Positions 25,336 through 38,300 of a DNA stretch of 64,000 nt are shown here, piece by piece. The DNA is from Hydractinia symbiolongicarpus (Eukaryota; Cnidaria; Hydrozoa; Anthoathecata; Hydractiniidae). Location: positions 5,024,001 through 5,088,000 of the forward strand of contig NC_079884.1 in assembly GCF_029227915.1 (NCBI RefSeq), read 5' to 3'. Both the position numbers and the translations under genes were made by a program. Each line of letters begins with the position of its first letter. The first letter of the stretch is position 1. The notes beneath the pieces are model-generated. The model was not told the DNA's origin. It did not search any database and saw nothing but the letters and a program-made list of their open reading frames with translations.

Positions 25336-28300
25336 AGTAAACTCATTTCCCAAACGATTTTTTAAATTATTATTTCACCACTAAAACGCATGAGACTTGT
25401 AGTTTTCAAGAATGTTTTCATTTTTGATGAGACGCTGAATAAAAGCAGTTTAATCGCCGGCAAACGAAAACCTGCGATTTCCCGTAAATCCCGGACTCGG
25501 TCCGTATAGTCAAAAGTATACAAAGAAAGTACCCAGGGAGTAAGCTCATTTCCAGAACGATTTTTTAAATTATTTTTTCACCACTAAAACGCATAAGACT
25601 TGTAGTTTTTAAAAATGTTTTCATTTTTGATGAGACGCTGAATAAAAGAAGTTTAATCGCCGGCAAACGAAAACCCGCCATTTCCCGTAAACCCCGGACT
25701 CGGCCCGCATAGTCAAAATATACAAAGAAAGTACCCAGGGAGTAAACTCATTTCCCGAACGATTTTTTAAATTATTTTTTCAGCACTAAAACGCATGAGA
25801 CTTGTAGTTTTTTAAAATGTTTTCATTTTTGATGAGACGGTGAATAAAAGAAGTTTAATCGCCGGCAAACGAAAACCTGCAATTTCCCGTAAATCCTGGA
25901 CTCGGCCCGTATAGTCAAAAGTATACAAAGAAAGTACCCAGGGAGTAAACTCATTTCCCAAACGATTTTTTTAGTTATTATTTCACCACTAAAACGCATG
26001 AGACTTGTAGTTTTCAAGAATGTTTTCATTTTTGATGAGACGCTGAATAAAAGCAGTTTAATCGCCGGCAAACGAAAGCCCGCGATTTCCCGTAAATCCC
26101 GGGCTTGGCCGGTATAGTCGAATGTATACAAAGAAAGTACCCTAAGAGTAAACTCATTTCCAAAACGATTTTTTAAATTATCTTTTCACCACTAAAACGC
26201 ATGAGACTTGTAGTTTTCAAAATTGTTTTCATTTTTGATGAGACGCTGAATAAAAGAAGTTCAATCGCCGGCAAACGAAAACCCGCCATTTCCCGTAAAC
26301 CCCGGACTCGGTCCGTATAATCAAAAGTATACAAAGCAAGTACCCAGGGAGTAATCTCATTTCCCGAACGACTTTTTAAATTATTTTTTCACCACAAAAA
26401 CGCATGAGACTTGTAGTTTTCAAAAATGTTTTCATTTTTGATGAGACGCTGAATGAAAGAAGTTTAATCGCCGGCAAACGAAAACCTGCGATTTCCCGTA
26501 AATCCCGGACTCGGCCCGTATAGTCAAAAGTATACAAAGAAAGTATCCAAGGTGTAAACTCATTTCCCGAACGATTTTTTAAATTATTATTTCACCATTA
26601 AAGCCCATGAGACTTGTAGTTTTTAAAAATGTTTTTATTTTTGATGAGACGCTGAATAAAAGAAGTTTAATCGCCGGCAAACGAAAACCCGCCATTTCCC
26701 GTAAACCCTGGACTCGGCCCGTATAATTAAAAGTATACATAGAAAGTACCCAGGGAGTAAACTCATTTCCCGAACGATTTTTTAAATTACTTTTTCACCA
26801 CTAAAACGCATGAGACTTGTAGTTTTCAAAAATGTTTTCATTTTTGATGAGACGCTGAATAAAAGACCTTTAATCGCCGGCAAACGAAAACCCGCGATTT
26901 CCCGTAAACCCCGGAGTCGGCCCGCATAGTCAAAATATACAAAGAAAGTACCCAGGGAGTAAACTCATTTCCCGAACGATTTTTTAAATTATTTTTTCAG
27001 CACTAAAACGCATGAGACTTGTAGTTTTTAAAAATGTTTTCATTTTTGATGAGACGGTGAATAAAAGAAGTTTAATCGCCGGCAAACGAAAACCTGCGAT
27101 TTCCCGTAAATCCTGGACTCGGCCCGTATAGTCAAAAGTATACAAAGAAAGTACCCAGGGAGTAAACTCATTTCCCAAACGATTTTTTAAATTATTATTT
27201 CACCACTAAAACGCATGAGACTTGTAGTTTTCAAGAATGTTTTCATTTTTGATGAGACGCTGAATAAAAGCAGTTTAATCGCCGGCAAACGAAAACCTGC
27301 GATTTCCCGTAAATCCCGGACTCGGTCCGTATAGTCAAAAGTATACAAAGAAAGTACCCAAGGAGTAAGCTCATTTCCAAACGATTTTTTAAATTACTAT
27401 TTCACCACTAAAGCCCATGAGACTTGTAGTTTTTAAAAATGTTTTCATTTTTGATGAGACGCTAAATAAAAGAAGTTTAATCGCCGGCAAACGAAAACCC
27501 GCGATTTCCCGTAAATCCCGGGCTTGGCCGGTATAGTCGAATGTATACAAAGAAAGTACCCTGTGAGTAAACTCATTTCCAAAACGATTTTTTTAAATTA
27601 TCTTTTCACCACTAAAACGCATGAGACTTGTAGTTTATAAAAATGTTTTCATTTTTGATGAGACGCTGAATAAAAGAAGTTTAATCGCCGGCAAACGAAA
27701 ACCCGCCATTTCCCGTAAACCCCGGACTCGGTCCGTATAATCAAAAGTATACAAAGCAAGTACCCAGGGAGTAATCTCATTTCCCGAACGACTTTTTAAA
27801 TTATTTTTTCACCACTAAAACGCATGAGACTTGTAGTTTTCAAAAATGTTTTCATTTTTGATGAGACGCTGAATAAAAGAAGTTTAATCGCCGGCAAACG
27901 AAAACCCGCGACTTCCCGTAAATCCCGGTCTCGGCTCGTATAGTCAAAAGTATACAAAGAAAGTACCCAGGGAGTAAACTCATTTTCCAAACGATTTTTT
28001 AAATTACTATTTCACCACTAAAGCCCATGAGACTTGTAGTTTTTAAAAATGTTTTCATTTTTGATGAGACGCTGAATAAAAGAAGTTTAATCGCCGGCAA
28101 ACGAAAACCCGCAATTTCCCGTAAATCTAGTACTCGGCCCGTATAGTCAAAAGTATACAAAAAAAGTACCCAGGGAGTAAACTCATTTTCCAAACGATTT
28201 TTTAAATTACTATTTCCCCACTAAAGCCCATGAGACTTGTAGTTTTTAAAAATGTTTTCATTTTTGATGAGACGCTGAATAAAAGCAGTTTAATCGCCGG

Positions 28301-28892
28301 CAAACGAAAACCTGCGATTTCCCTAAATCCCGGACTCGGCCCGTATAGTCAAAAGTATACAAAGAAAGTACCCAGGGAGTAAACTCATTTTCAGAACGAT
28401 TTTTTAAATTATTTTTTCACCACTAAAACGCATAAGACTTGTAGTTTTTAAAAATGTTTTCATTTTTGATGAGACGCTGAATAAAAGAAGTTTAATCGCC
28501 GGCAAACGAAAACCCGCGATTTCCCGTATATCCCGGGCTTGGCCCGTATAGTCAAAAGTATACAAAGAAAGTACCCAGGGAGTAAACTCATTTCCCTAAC
28601 GATTTTTTAAATTATTTTTTCACCACTAAAACGCATAAGACTTGTAGTTTTTAAAAATGTTTTCATCTTTGATGAGACGCTGAATAAAAGAAGTTTAATC
28701 GCCGGCAAACGAAAATCCGCGATTTCCCGTAAATCCCGGACTCGGCCCGTATAGTCAAAAGTATACAAAGAAAGTACCCAGGGAGTAAACTCATTTCCCG
28801 AACGATTTTTTAAATTATTTTTTCACCACTAAAACGCATGAGACTTGTAGTTTTCAAAAATGTTTTCATTTTTGATGAGACGCTTAATGAAA
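25336..28892. repeat. Mixed satellite monomers with local duplications
   Basis: Bases about 25,070-25,560 match 26,895-27,385 at 1,825 bp, sharing gacggtgaata, atcctggactc and the unusual gtaagctcat. Cctgcaattt recurs at 25,268 and 25,876 (3 monomers). Atccaaggtg occurs near 26,545. The remainder mixes left-type monomers (aagcccatgag, cgccatttcccgtaaacc) with right-type ones (tcaagaatg, ttactttttcacc). This is the start of the transition between the two halves of the array. No gene or insertion seen. Confidence 0.8.
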
Positions 28893-30110
28893 GAGGTTTA
28901 TTCGCCGGAAAACAAAAACCCGCGATTTCCCGTAAATCCCGGGCTTGGCCCGTATAGTCGAATGTATACAAAGAAAGTACCCTGTGAGTAAACTCATTTC
29001 CAGAACGATTTTTTAAAATACTTTTTCACCACTAAAACGCATAAGACCTGTAGTTTTTAAAAATGTTTTCATTTTTGATGAGACGCTGAATAAAAGAAGT
29101 TTAATCGCCGGCAAACGAAAACCCGCGATTTCCCGTAAATCCCGGCTTGGCCCGTATATTCAAGAGTATACAAAGAAAGTACCCAGGGAGTAAAATCATT
29201 TCCCGAACGATTTTTTAAATTACTTTTTCACCACTAAAACGCATGAGACTTGTAGTTTTTAAAAATGTTTTCATTTTTGATGAGACGCTAAATAAAAGAA
29301 GTTTAATCGCCGGCAAACGAAAACCCGCGATTTCCCGTAAATCCCGGGCTTGGCCGGTATAGTCGAATGTATACAAAAAAAGTACCCTGTGAGTAAACTC
29401 ATTTCCAAAACGATTTTTTAAATTATCTTTTCACCACTAAAACGCATGAGACTTGTAGTTTTCAAAAATGTTTTCATTTTTGATGAGACGCTGAATAAAA
29501 GAAGTTTATTCGCCGGAAAACGAAAACCCGCGATTTCCCGTAAATCCCGGGCTTGGCCCGTATAGTCGAATGTATACAAAGAAAGTACCCTGTGAGTAAA
29601 CTCATTTCCAGAACGATTTTTTAAAATATTTTTTCACCACTAAAACGCATAAGACCTGTAGTTTTTAAAAATGTTTTCATTTTTGATGAGACGCTGAATA
29701 AAAGAAGTTTAATCGCCGGCAAACGAAAACCCGCGATTTCCCGTAAATCCCGGCTTGGCCCGTTTATTCAAGTGTATACAAAGAAAGTACCCAGGGAGTA
29801 AAATCATTTCCCGAACGATTTTTTAAATTACTTTTTCACCACTAAAACGCATGAGACTTGTAGTTTTTAAAAATGTTTTCATTTTTGATGAGACGCTAAA
29901 TAAAAGAAGTTTAATCGCCGGCAAACGAAAACCCGCGATTTCCCGTAAATCCCGGGCTTGGCCGGTATAGTCGAATGTATACAAAAAAAGTACCCTGTGA
30001 GTAAACTCATTTCCAAAACGATTTTTTAAATTATCTTTTCACCACTAAAACGCATGAGACTTGTAGTTTTCAAAAATGTTTTCATTTTTGATGAGACGCT
30101 GAATAAAAGA
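28893..30110. repeat. Tandem 3-mer, about 608 bp, two copies
   Basis: The rare ttcgccggaaaac variant occurs at 28,901 and 29,509. Caagagtatac (29,161) and its variant caagtgtatac (about 29,769) are about 609 bp apart. Both copies contain acaaaaaaagtaccctg, gctaaataaaag and cataagacctg. The copies differ by a few bases, for example aacaaaaacc versus aacgaaaacc. Confidence 0.8.
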
Positions 30111-32744
30111 AGTTTAATCGCCGGCAAACGAAAACCCGCCATTTCCCGTAAACCCCGGACTAGGTCCGTATAATCAAAAGTATACAAAGTAAGTACCCAG
30201 GGAGTAAACTCATTTCCCGAACGACTTTTTAAATTATTTTTTCACCACTAAAACGCATGCGACTTTTAGTTTTCAAAAATGTTTTCATTTTTGATGAGAC
30301 GCTGAATGAAAGAAGTTTAATCGCTCGCAAACGAAAACCTGCGATTTCCCGTAAATCCCGGACTCGGCCCGTATAGTCAAAAGTATACAAAGAAAGTATC
30401 CAAGGTGTAAACTCATTTCCCGAACGATTTTTTAAATTATTATTTCACCATTAAAGCCCATGAGACTTGTAGTTTTTAAAAATGTTTTCATTTTTGATGA
30501 GACGCTGAATAAAAGAAGTTTAATCGCCTGCAAACGAAAACCCGCGATTTCCCGTAAATCCCGGCTTGGCCCGTATAGTCAAAAGTATACAAAGAAAGTA
30601 CCCAGGGAGTAAACTCATTTCTCGAACGATTTTTTAAATTACTTTTTCACCACTAAAACGCATGAGACTTGTAGTTTTTAAAAATGTTTTCATTTTTGAT
30701 GAGACGCTGAATAAAAGAAGTTTAATCGCCGGCAAACGAAAACCTGCGATTTCCCGTAAATCCTGGACTCTGCCCGTATAGTCAAAAGTATACAAAGAAA
30801 GTACCCAGGGAGTAAACTCATTTCCCAAACGATTTTTTAAATTATTATTTCACCACTAAAACGCATGAGACTTGTAGTTTTCAAGAATGTTTTCATTTTT
30901 GATGAGACGCTGAATAAAAGCAGTTTAATCGCCGGCAAACGAAAACCCGCGATTTCCCGTAAATCCCGGGATTGGCACGTATAGTCGAATGTAGACAAAG
31001 AAAGTACCCTGTGAGTAAACTTATTTCCAGAACGATTTTTTAAATTATTTTTTCACCACTAAAACGCATAAGACCTGTAGTTTTTAAAAATGTTTTCATT
31101 TTTGATGAGACGCTGAATAAAAGAAGTTTAATCGCCGGCAAACGAAAACCCGCGATTTCCCGTAAATCCCGGCTTGGCCCGTATATTCAAAAGTATACAA
31201 AGAAAGTACCCAGGGAGTAAACTCATTTCCCGAAGGATTTTTTAAATTACTTTTTCACCACTAAAACGCATAAGACTTGTAGTTTTTAAAAATGTTTTCA
31301 TTTTTGATAAGACGCTGAATAAAAGAAGTTTAATCGCCGGCAAACGAAAACCTGCGATTTACCGTAAATCCTGGACTCGGCCCGTATAGTCAAAAGTATA
31401 CAAAGAAAGTACCCAGGGAGTAAACTCATTTCCCAAACGATTTTTTAAATTATTATTTCACCACTAAAACGCATGAGACTTGTAGTTTTCAAGAATGTTT
31501 TCATTTTTGATGAGACGCTGAATAAAAGCAGTTTAATCGCCTGCAAACGAAAACCCGCGATTTCCCGTGAATCCCGGGCTTGGCCCGTATAGTCAAAAGT
31601 ATACAAAGAAAGTACCCAGGGAGTAAACTCATTTTCCAAACGATTTTTTAAATTATTATTTCACCACTAAAACGCATGAAACTTGTAGTTTTCAAGAATG
31701 TTTTCATACGAAAACCTGCGATTTCCCTAAATCCCGGACTCGGCCCGTATAGTCAAAAGTATACAAAGAAAGTACCCAGGGAGTAAACTCATTTTCAGAA
31801 CGATTTTTTAAATTATTTTTTTACCACTAAAACGCATAAGACTTGTAGTTTTTAAAAATGTTTTCATTTTTGATGAGACGCTGAATAAAAGAAGTTTAAT
31901 CGCCGGCAAACGAAAACCCGCGATTTCCCGTATATCCCGGGCTTGGCTCGTATAGTCAAAAGTATACAAAGAAAGTACCCAGGGAGTAAACTCATTTCCC
32001 GAACGATTTTTTATATTATTTTTTTACCACTAAACGCATGAGACTTGTAGTTTTCAAAAATATTTTCATATTTGATGGGACGCTGAATAAAAGAAGTTTA
32101 ATCGCTGGCAAACGAAAATCCGCGATATCCCGTAAATCCCGGACTCGGCCCGTATAGTCAAAAGTATACAAAGAAAGTACCCAGGGAGTAAACTCATTTC
32201 CCGAACGATTTTTTAAATTATTTTTTCACCACTAAAACGCATGAGACTTGTAGTTTTTAAAAATGTTTTCATTTTTGATGAGACGCTTAATGAAAGAGGT
32301 TTAATCGCCGGCAAACGAAATCCCGCGTTTTCCCGTTAATCCGGGGCTTGGCCCGTATAGTCGAATGTATACAAAGAAAGTACCCAGGGAGTAAACTCAT
32401 TTCCCGAACGATTTTTTAAATTTTTTTTTCACCACTAAAACGCATGAGACTTGTAGTTTTCAAAAATGTTTTCATTTTTGATGAGACGCTTAATCAAAGA
32501 GGTTTAATCGCCGGAAAACGGAAACCCGCGATTTCCCGTAAATCCCGGGCTTGGCCCGTATAGTCGAATGTATACAAAGAAAGTACCCTGTGAGTAAACT
32601 CATTTCCAGAACGATTTTTTAAATTATTTTTTCACCACTAAAACGCATAAGACTTGTAGTTTTTAAAAATGTTTTCATTTTTGATGAGACGCTGAATAAA
32701 AAAAAGTTTAATTGCCGGCAAACGAAAACCCGCGATTTCCCGTA
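30111..32744. repeat. Mixed satellite monomers with one truncated unit
   Basis: Monomers of ordinary length except the truncated unit at 31,641-31,800. An atccaaggtg monomer lies near 30,398. From about 32,000 the right-half type appears, with tttttatattatt, taaacgcatgag and ttcatatttgatggg. Two gcttaat-type units lie near 32,285 and 32,487. A hybrid tcgaatg plus cccagggag unit lies near 32,361-32,390. I see no gene or foreign sequence. Confidence 0.8.
31641..31800 (+). repeat. Truncated monomer (160 bp instead of 203)
   Basis: The sequence jumps from ttttcat (ending about 31,708) straight to acgaaaacctgcg. It lacks the 42 bases that normally hold gatgagacgctg, the A-rich stretch and atcgccggc. 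One further base is missing in the ccctaaatccc variant. The distance between successive cgatttttta motifs is 160 here, against 203 on the left. No microhomology is visible at the deletion ends. It is the largest single indel I found in the window. Confidence 0.92.
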
Positions 32745-35344
32745 AATCCCGGCTTGGCCCGTATAGTCAAAAGTATACAAAGAAAGTACCCAGGGAGTAA
32801 ACTCATTTCCCGAACGATTTTTTAAATTACTTTTTCACCACTAAAACGCATGAGACTTGTAGTTTTTAAAAATGTTTTCATTTTTGATGAGACGCTAAAT
32901 AAAAGAAGTTTAATCGCCGGCAAACGAAAACCTGCGATTTCCCGTAAATCCTGGACTCTGCCCGTATAGTCAAAAGTATACAAAGAAAGTGCCCAGGGAG
33001 TAAACTCATTTCCCGAACGATTTTTTAAATTACTTTTTCACCACTAAAACGCATGAGACTTGTAGTTTTTAAAAATGTTTTCATTTTTGATAATACGCTG
33101 AATAAAAGAAGTTTAATCGCCGGCAAACGAAAACCTGCGATTTCCCGTAAATCCTGGACTCGGCCCGTATAGTCAAAAGTATACAAAGAAAGTACCCAGG
33201 GAGTAAACTCATTTCCCAAACGATTTTTTAAATTATTATTTCACCACTAAAACGCATGAGACTTGTAGTTTTCAAAAATGTTTTCATTTTTGATGAGACG
33301 CTGAATAAAAGCAGTTTAATCGCCGGCAAACGAAAACCTGCGATTTCCCTAAATCCCGGACTCGGCCCGTATAGTCAAAAGTATACAAAGAAAGTACCCA
33401 GGGAGTAAACTCATTTCCCGAACGATTTTTTATATTATTTTTTTACCACTAAACGTATGAGACTTGTAGTTTTCAAAATTATTTTCATATTTGATGGGAC
33501 GCTGAATAAAAGAAGTTTAATCGCCGGCAAACGAAAATCCGCGATTTCCCGTAAATCCCGGACTCGGCCCGTAATGTCGAATGTATACAAAGAAAGTACC
33601 CTGTGAGTAAACTCATTTCCAGAACGATTTTTTAAATTATTTTTTCACCACTAAAACGCATAAGACCTGTAGTTTTTAAAAATGTTTTCATTTTTGATGA
33701 GACGCTGAATAAAAGAAGTTTAATCGCCGGCAAACGAAAACCCGCGATTTCCCGTAAATCCCGGCTTGGCCCGTATATTCAAAAGTATACAAAGAAAGTG
33801 CCCAGGGAGTAAACCCTTTTTCCGAACGATTTTTTAAATTACTTTTTCACCACTAAAACGCATGAGACTTGTAGTTTATAAAAATGTTTTCATTTTTGAT
33901 AATACGCTGAATAAAAGAAGTTTAATCGCCGACAAACGAAAACCTGCGATTTCCCGTAAATCCTGGACTCGGCCCGTATAGTCAAAAGTATACAAAGAAA
34001 GTACCCAGGGAGTAAACTCATTTCCCAAACGATTTTTTAAATTATTATTTCACCACTAAAACGCATGAGACTTGTAGTTTTCAAAAATGTTTTCATTTTT
34101 GATGAGACGCTGAATAAAAGCAGTTTAATCGCCGGCAAACGAAAACCCGCGATTTCCCGTATATCCCGGACTCGGCCCGTATAGTCAAAAGTATACAAAG
34201 AAAGTACCCAGGGAGTAAACTCATTTCCCGAACGATTTTTTAAATTATTTTTTCACCACTAAAGCGCATAAGACTTGTAGTTTTTAAAAATGTTTTCATT
34301 TTTGATGAGACGCTGAATAAAAGAAGTTTAATCGCCGGCAAACGAAAATCCGCGATTTCCCGTAAATCCCGGACTCGGCCCGTATAGTCGAATGTATACA
34401 AAGAAAGTACCCTGTGAGTAAACTCATTTCCAGAACGATTTTTTAAATTATTTTTTCACCACTAAAACGCATAAGACCTGTAGTTTTTAAAAATGTTTTC
34501 ATTTTTGATGAGACGCTGAATAAAAGAAGTTTAATCGCCGGCAAACGAAAACCCGCGATTTCCCGTAAATCCCGGCTTGGCCCGTATATTCAAAAGTATA
34601 CAAAGAAAGTGCCCAGGGAGTAAACCCTTTTTCCGAACGATTTTTTAAATTACTTTTTCACCACTAAAACGCATGAGACTTGTAGTTTATAAAAATGTTT
34701 TCATTTTTGATAATACGCTGAATAAAAGAAGTTTAATCGCCGACAAACGAAAACCTGCGATTTCCCGTAAATCCTGGACTCGGCCCGTATAGTCAAAAGT
34801 ATACAAAGAAAGTACCCAGGGAGTAAACTCATTTCCCAAACGATTTTTTAAATTATTATTTCACCACTAAAACGCATGAGACTTGTAGTTTTCAAAAATG
34901 TTTTCATTTTTGATGAGACGCTGAATAAAAGCAGTTTAATCGCCGGCAAACGAAAACCCGCGATTTCCCGTATATCCCGGACTCGGCCCGTATAGTCAAA
35001 AGTATACAAAGAAAGTACCCAGGGAGTAAACTCATTTCCCGAACGATTTTTTAAATTATTTTTTCACCACTAAAGCGCATAAGACTTGTAGTTTTTAAAA
35101 ATGTTTTCATTTTTGATGAGACGCTGAATAAAAGAAGTTTAATCGCCGGCAAACGAAAATCCGCGATTTCCCGTAAATCCCGGCTTGGCCCGTATAGTCA
35201 AAAGTATACAAAGAAAGTACCCAGGGAGTAAACTCATTTCCCGAACGATTTTTTAAATTACTTTTTCACCACTAAAACGCATGAGACTTGTAGTTTTTAA
35301 AAATGTTTTCGTTTTTGATGAGACGCTAAATAAAAGAAGTTTAA
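32745..35344. repeat. 12-mer relation (2,431 bp) containing a 4-mer duplication (811 bp)
   Basis: Bases 32,745-33,570 match 35,176-36,001: gtaatgtcg at 33,571 and 36,002 is 2,431 bp apart. Inside, 33,571-34,381 is repeated at 34,382-35,192, with gtttataaaaatg near 33,875 and 34,686 (811 apart) and the unusual gtaaaccctttttcc in both. The second 4-mer copy has gtatagtcg where the first has gtaatgtcg. Gataatacg is a marker of this section. Confidence 0.82.
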
Positions 35345-38300
35345 TCGCCGGCAAACGAAAACCTGCGATTTCCCGTAAATCCTGGACTCTGCCCGTATAG
35401 TCAAAAGTATACAAAGAAAGTGCCCAGGGAGTAAACTCATTTCCCGAACGATTTTTTAAATTACTTTTTCACCACTAAAACGCATGAGACTTGTAGTTTT
35501 TAAAAATGTTTTCATTTTTGATAATACGCTGAATAAAAGAAGTTTAATCGCCGGCAAACGAAAACCTGCGATTTCCCGTAAATCCTGGACTCGGCCCGTA
35601 TAGTCAAAAGTATACAAAGAAAGTACCCAGGGAGTAAACTCATTTCCCAAACGATTTTTTAAATTATTATTTCACCACTAAAACGCATGAGACTTGTAGT
35701 TTTCAAAAATGTTTTCATTTTTGATGAGACGCTGAATAAAAGCAGTTTAATCGCCGGCAAACGAAAACCTGCGATTTCCCTAAATCCCGGACTCGGCCCG
35801 TATAGTCAAAAGTATACAAAGAAAGTACCCAGGGAGTAAACTCATTTCCCGAACGATTTTTTATATTATTTTTTTACCACTAAACGTATGAGACTTGTAG
35901 TTTTCAAAATTATTTTCATATTTGATGGGACGCTGAATAAAAGAAGTTTAATCGCCGGCAAACGAAAATCCGCGATTTCCCGTAAATCCCGGACTCGGCC
36001 CGTAATGTCGAATGTATACAAAGAAAGTACCCTGTGAGTAAACTCATTTCCAGAACGATTTTTTAAATTATTTTTTCACCACTAAAACGCATAAGACCTG
36101 TAGTTTTTAAAAATGTTTTCATTTTTGATGAGACGCTGAATAAAAGAAGTTTAATCGCCGGCAAACGAAAACCCGCGATTTCCCGTAAATCCCGGCTTGG
36201 CCCGTATATTCAAAAGTATACAAAGAAAGTGCCCAGGGAGTAAACCCTTTTTCCGAACGATTTTTTAAATTACTTTTTCACCACTAAAACGCATGAGACT
36301 TGTAGTTTATAAAAATGTTTTCATTTTTAATAATACGCTGAATAAAAGAAGTTTAATCGCCGACAAACGAAAACCTGCGATTTCCCGTAAATCCTGGACT
36401 CGGCCCGTATAGTCAAAAGTATACAAAGAAAGTACCCAGGGAGTAAACTCATTTCCCAAACGATTTTTTAAATTATTATTTCACCACTAAAACGCATGAG
36501 ACTTGTAGTTTTCAAAAATGTTTTCATTTTTGATGAGACGCTGAATAAAAGCAGTTTAATCGCCGGCAAACGAAAACCCGCGATTTCCCGTATATCCCGG
36601 ACTCGGCCCGTATAGTCAAAAGTATACAAAGAAAGTACCCAGGGAGTAAACTCATTTCCCGAACGATTTTTTAAATTATTTTTTCACCACTAAAGCGCAT
36701 AAGACTTGTAGTTTTTAAAAATGTTTTCATTTTTGATGAGACGCTGAATAAAAGAAGTTTAATCGCCGGCAAACGAAAATCCGCGATTTCCCGTAAATCC
36801 CGGACTCGGCCCGTATAGTCGAATGTATACAAAGAAAGTACCCTGTGAGTAAACTCATTTCCAGAACGATTTTTTAAATTATTTTTTCACCACTAAAACG
36901 CATAAGACCTGTAGTTTTTAAAAATGTTTTCATTTTTGATGAGACGCTGAATAAAAGAAGTTTAATCGCCGGCAAACGAAAACCCGCGATTTCCCGTAAA
37001 TCCCGGCTTGGCCCGTATATTCAAAAGTATACAAAGAAAGTACCCAGGGAGTAAACTCATTTCCCGAACGATTTTTTAAAGTACTTTTTCACCACTAAAA
37101 CGCATGAGACTTGTTGTTTTTAAAAATGTTTTCATTTTTGATGAGACGCTGAATAAAAGAAGTTTAATCGCCGGCAAACGAAAACCTGCGATTTCCCGTA
37201 AATCCTGGACTCTGCCCGTATAGTCAAAAGTATACAAAGAAAGTGCCCAGGGAGTAAACTCATTTCCCGAACGATTTTTTAAATTACTTTTTCACCACTA
37301 AAACGCATGAGACTTGTAGTTTTTAAAAATGTTTTCATTTTTGATAATACGCTGAATAAAAGAAGTTTAATCGCCGGCAAACGAAAACCTGCGATTTCCC
37401 GTAAATCCTGGACTCGGCCCGTATAGTCAAAAGTATACAAAGAAAGTACCCAGGGAGTAAACTCATTTCCCAAACGATTTTTTAAATTATTATTTCACCA
37501 ATAAAACGCATGAGACTTGTAGTTTTCAAAAATGTTTTCATTTTTGATGAGACGCTGAATAAAAGCAGTTTAATCGCCGGCAAACGAAAACCTGCGATTT
37601 CCCGTAAATCCTGGACTCTGCCCGTATAGTCAAAAGTATACAAAGAAAGTGCCCAGGGAGTAAACTCATTTCCCGAACGATTTTTTAAATTACTTTTTCA
37701 CCACTAAAACGCATGAGACTTGTAGTTTTTAAAAATGTTTTCATTTTTGATAATACGCTGAATAAAAGAAGTTTAATCGCCGGCAAACGAAAACCTGCGA
37801 TTTCCCGTAAATCCTGGACTCGGCCCGTATAGTCAAAAGTATACAAAGAAAGTACCCAGGGAGTAAACTCATTTCCCAAACGATTTTTTAAATTATTATT
37901 TCACCACTAAAACGCATGAGACTTGTAGTTTTCAAAAATGTTTTCATTTTTGATGAGACGCTGAATAAAAGCAGTTTAATCGCCGGCAAACGAAAACCTG
38001 CGATTTCCCTAAATCCCGGACTCGGCCCGTATAGTCAAAAGTATACAAAGAAAGTACCCAGGGAGTAAACTCATTTCCCGAACGATTTTTTATATTATTT
38101 TTTTACCACTAAACGTATGAGACTTGTAGTTTTCAAAATTATTTTCATATTTGATGGGACGCTGAATAAAAGAAGTTTAATCGCCGGCAAACGAAAATCC
38201 GCGATTTCCCGTAAATCCCGGACTCGGCCCGTAATGTCGAATGTATACAAAGAAAGTACCCTGTGAGTAAACTCATTTCCAGAACGATTTTTTAAATTAT

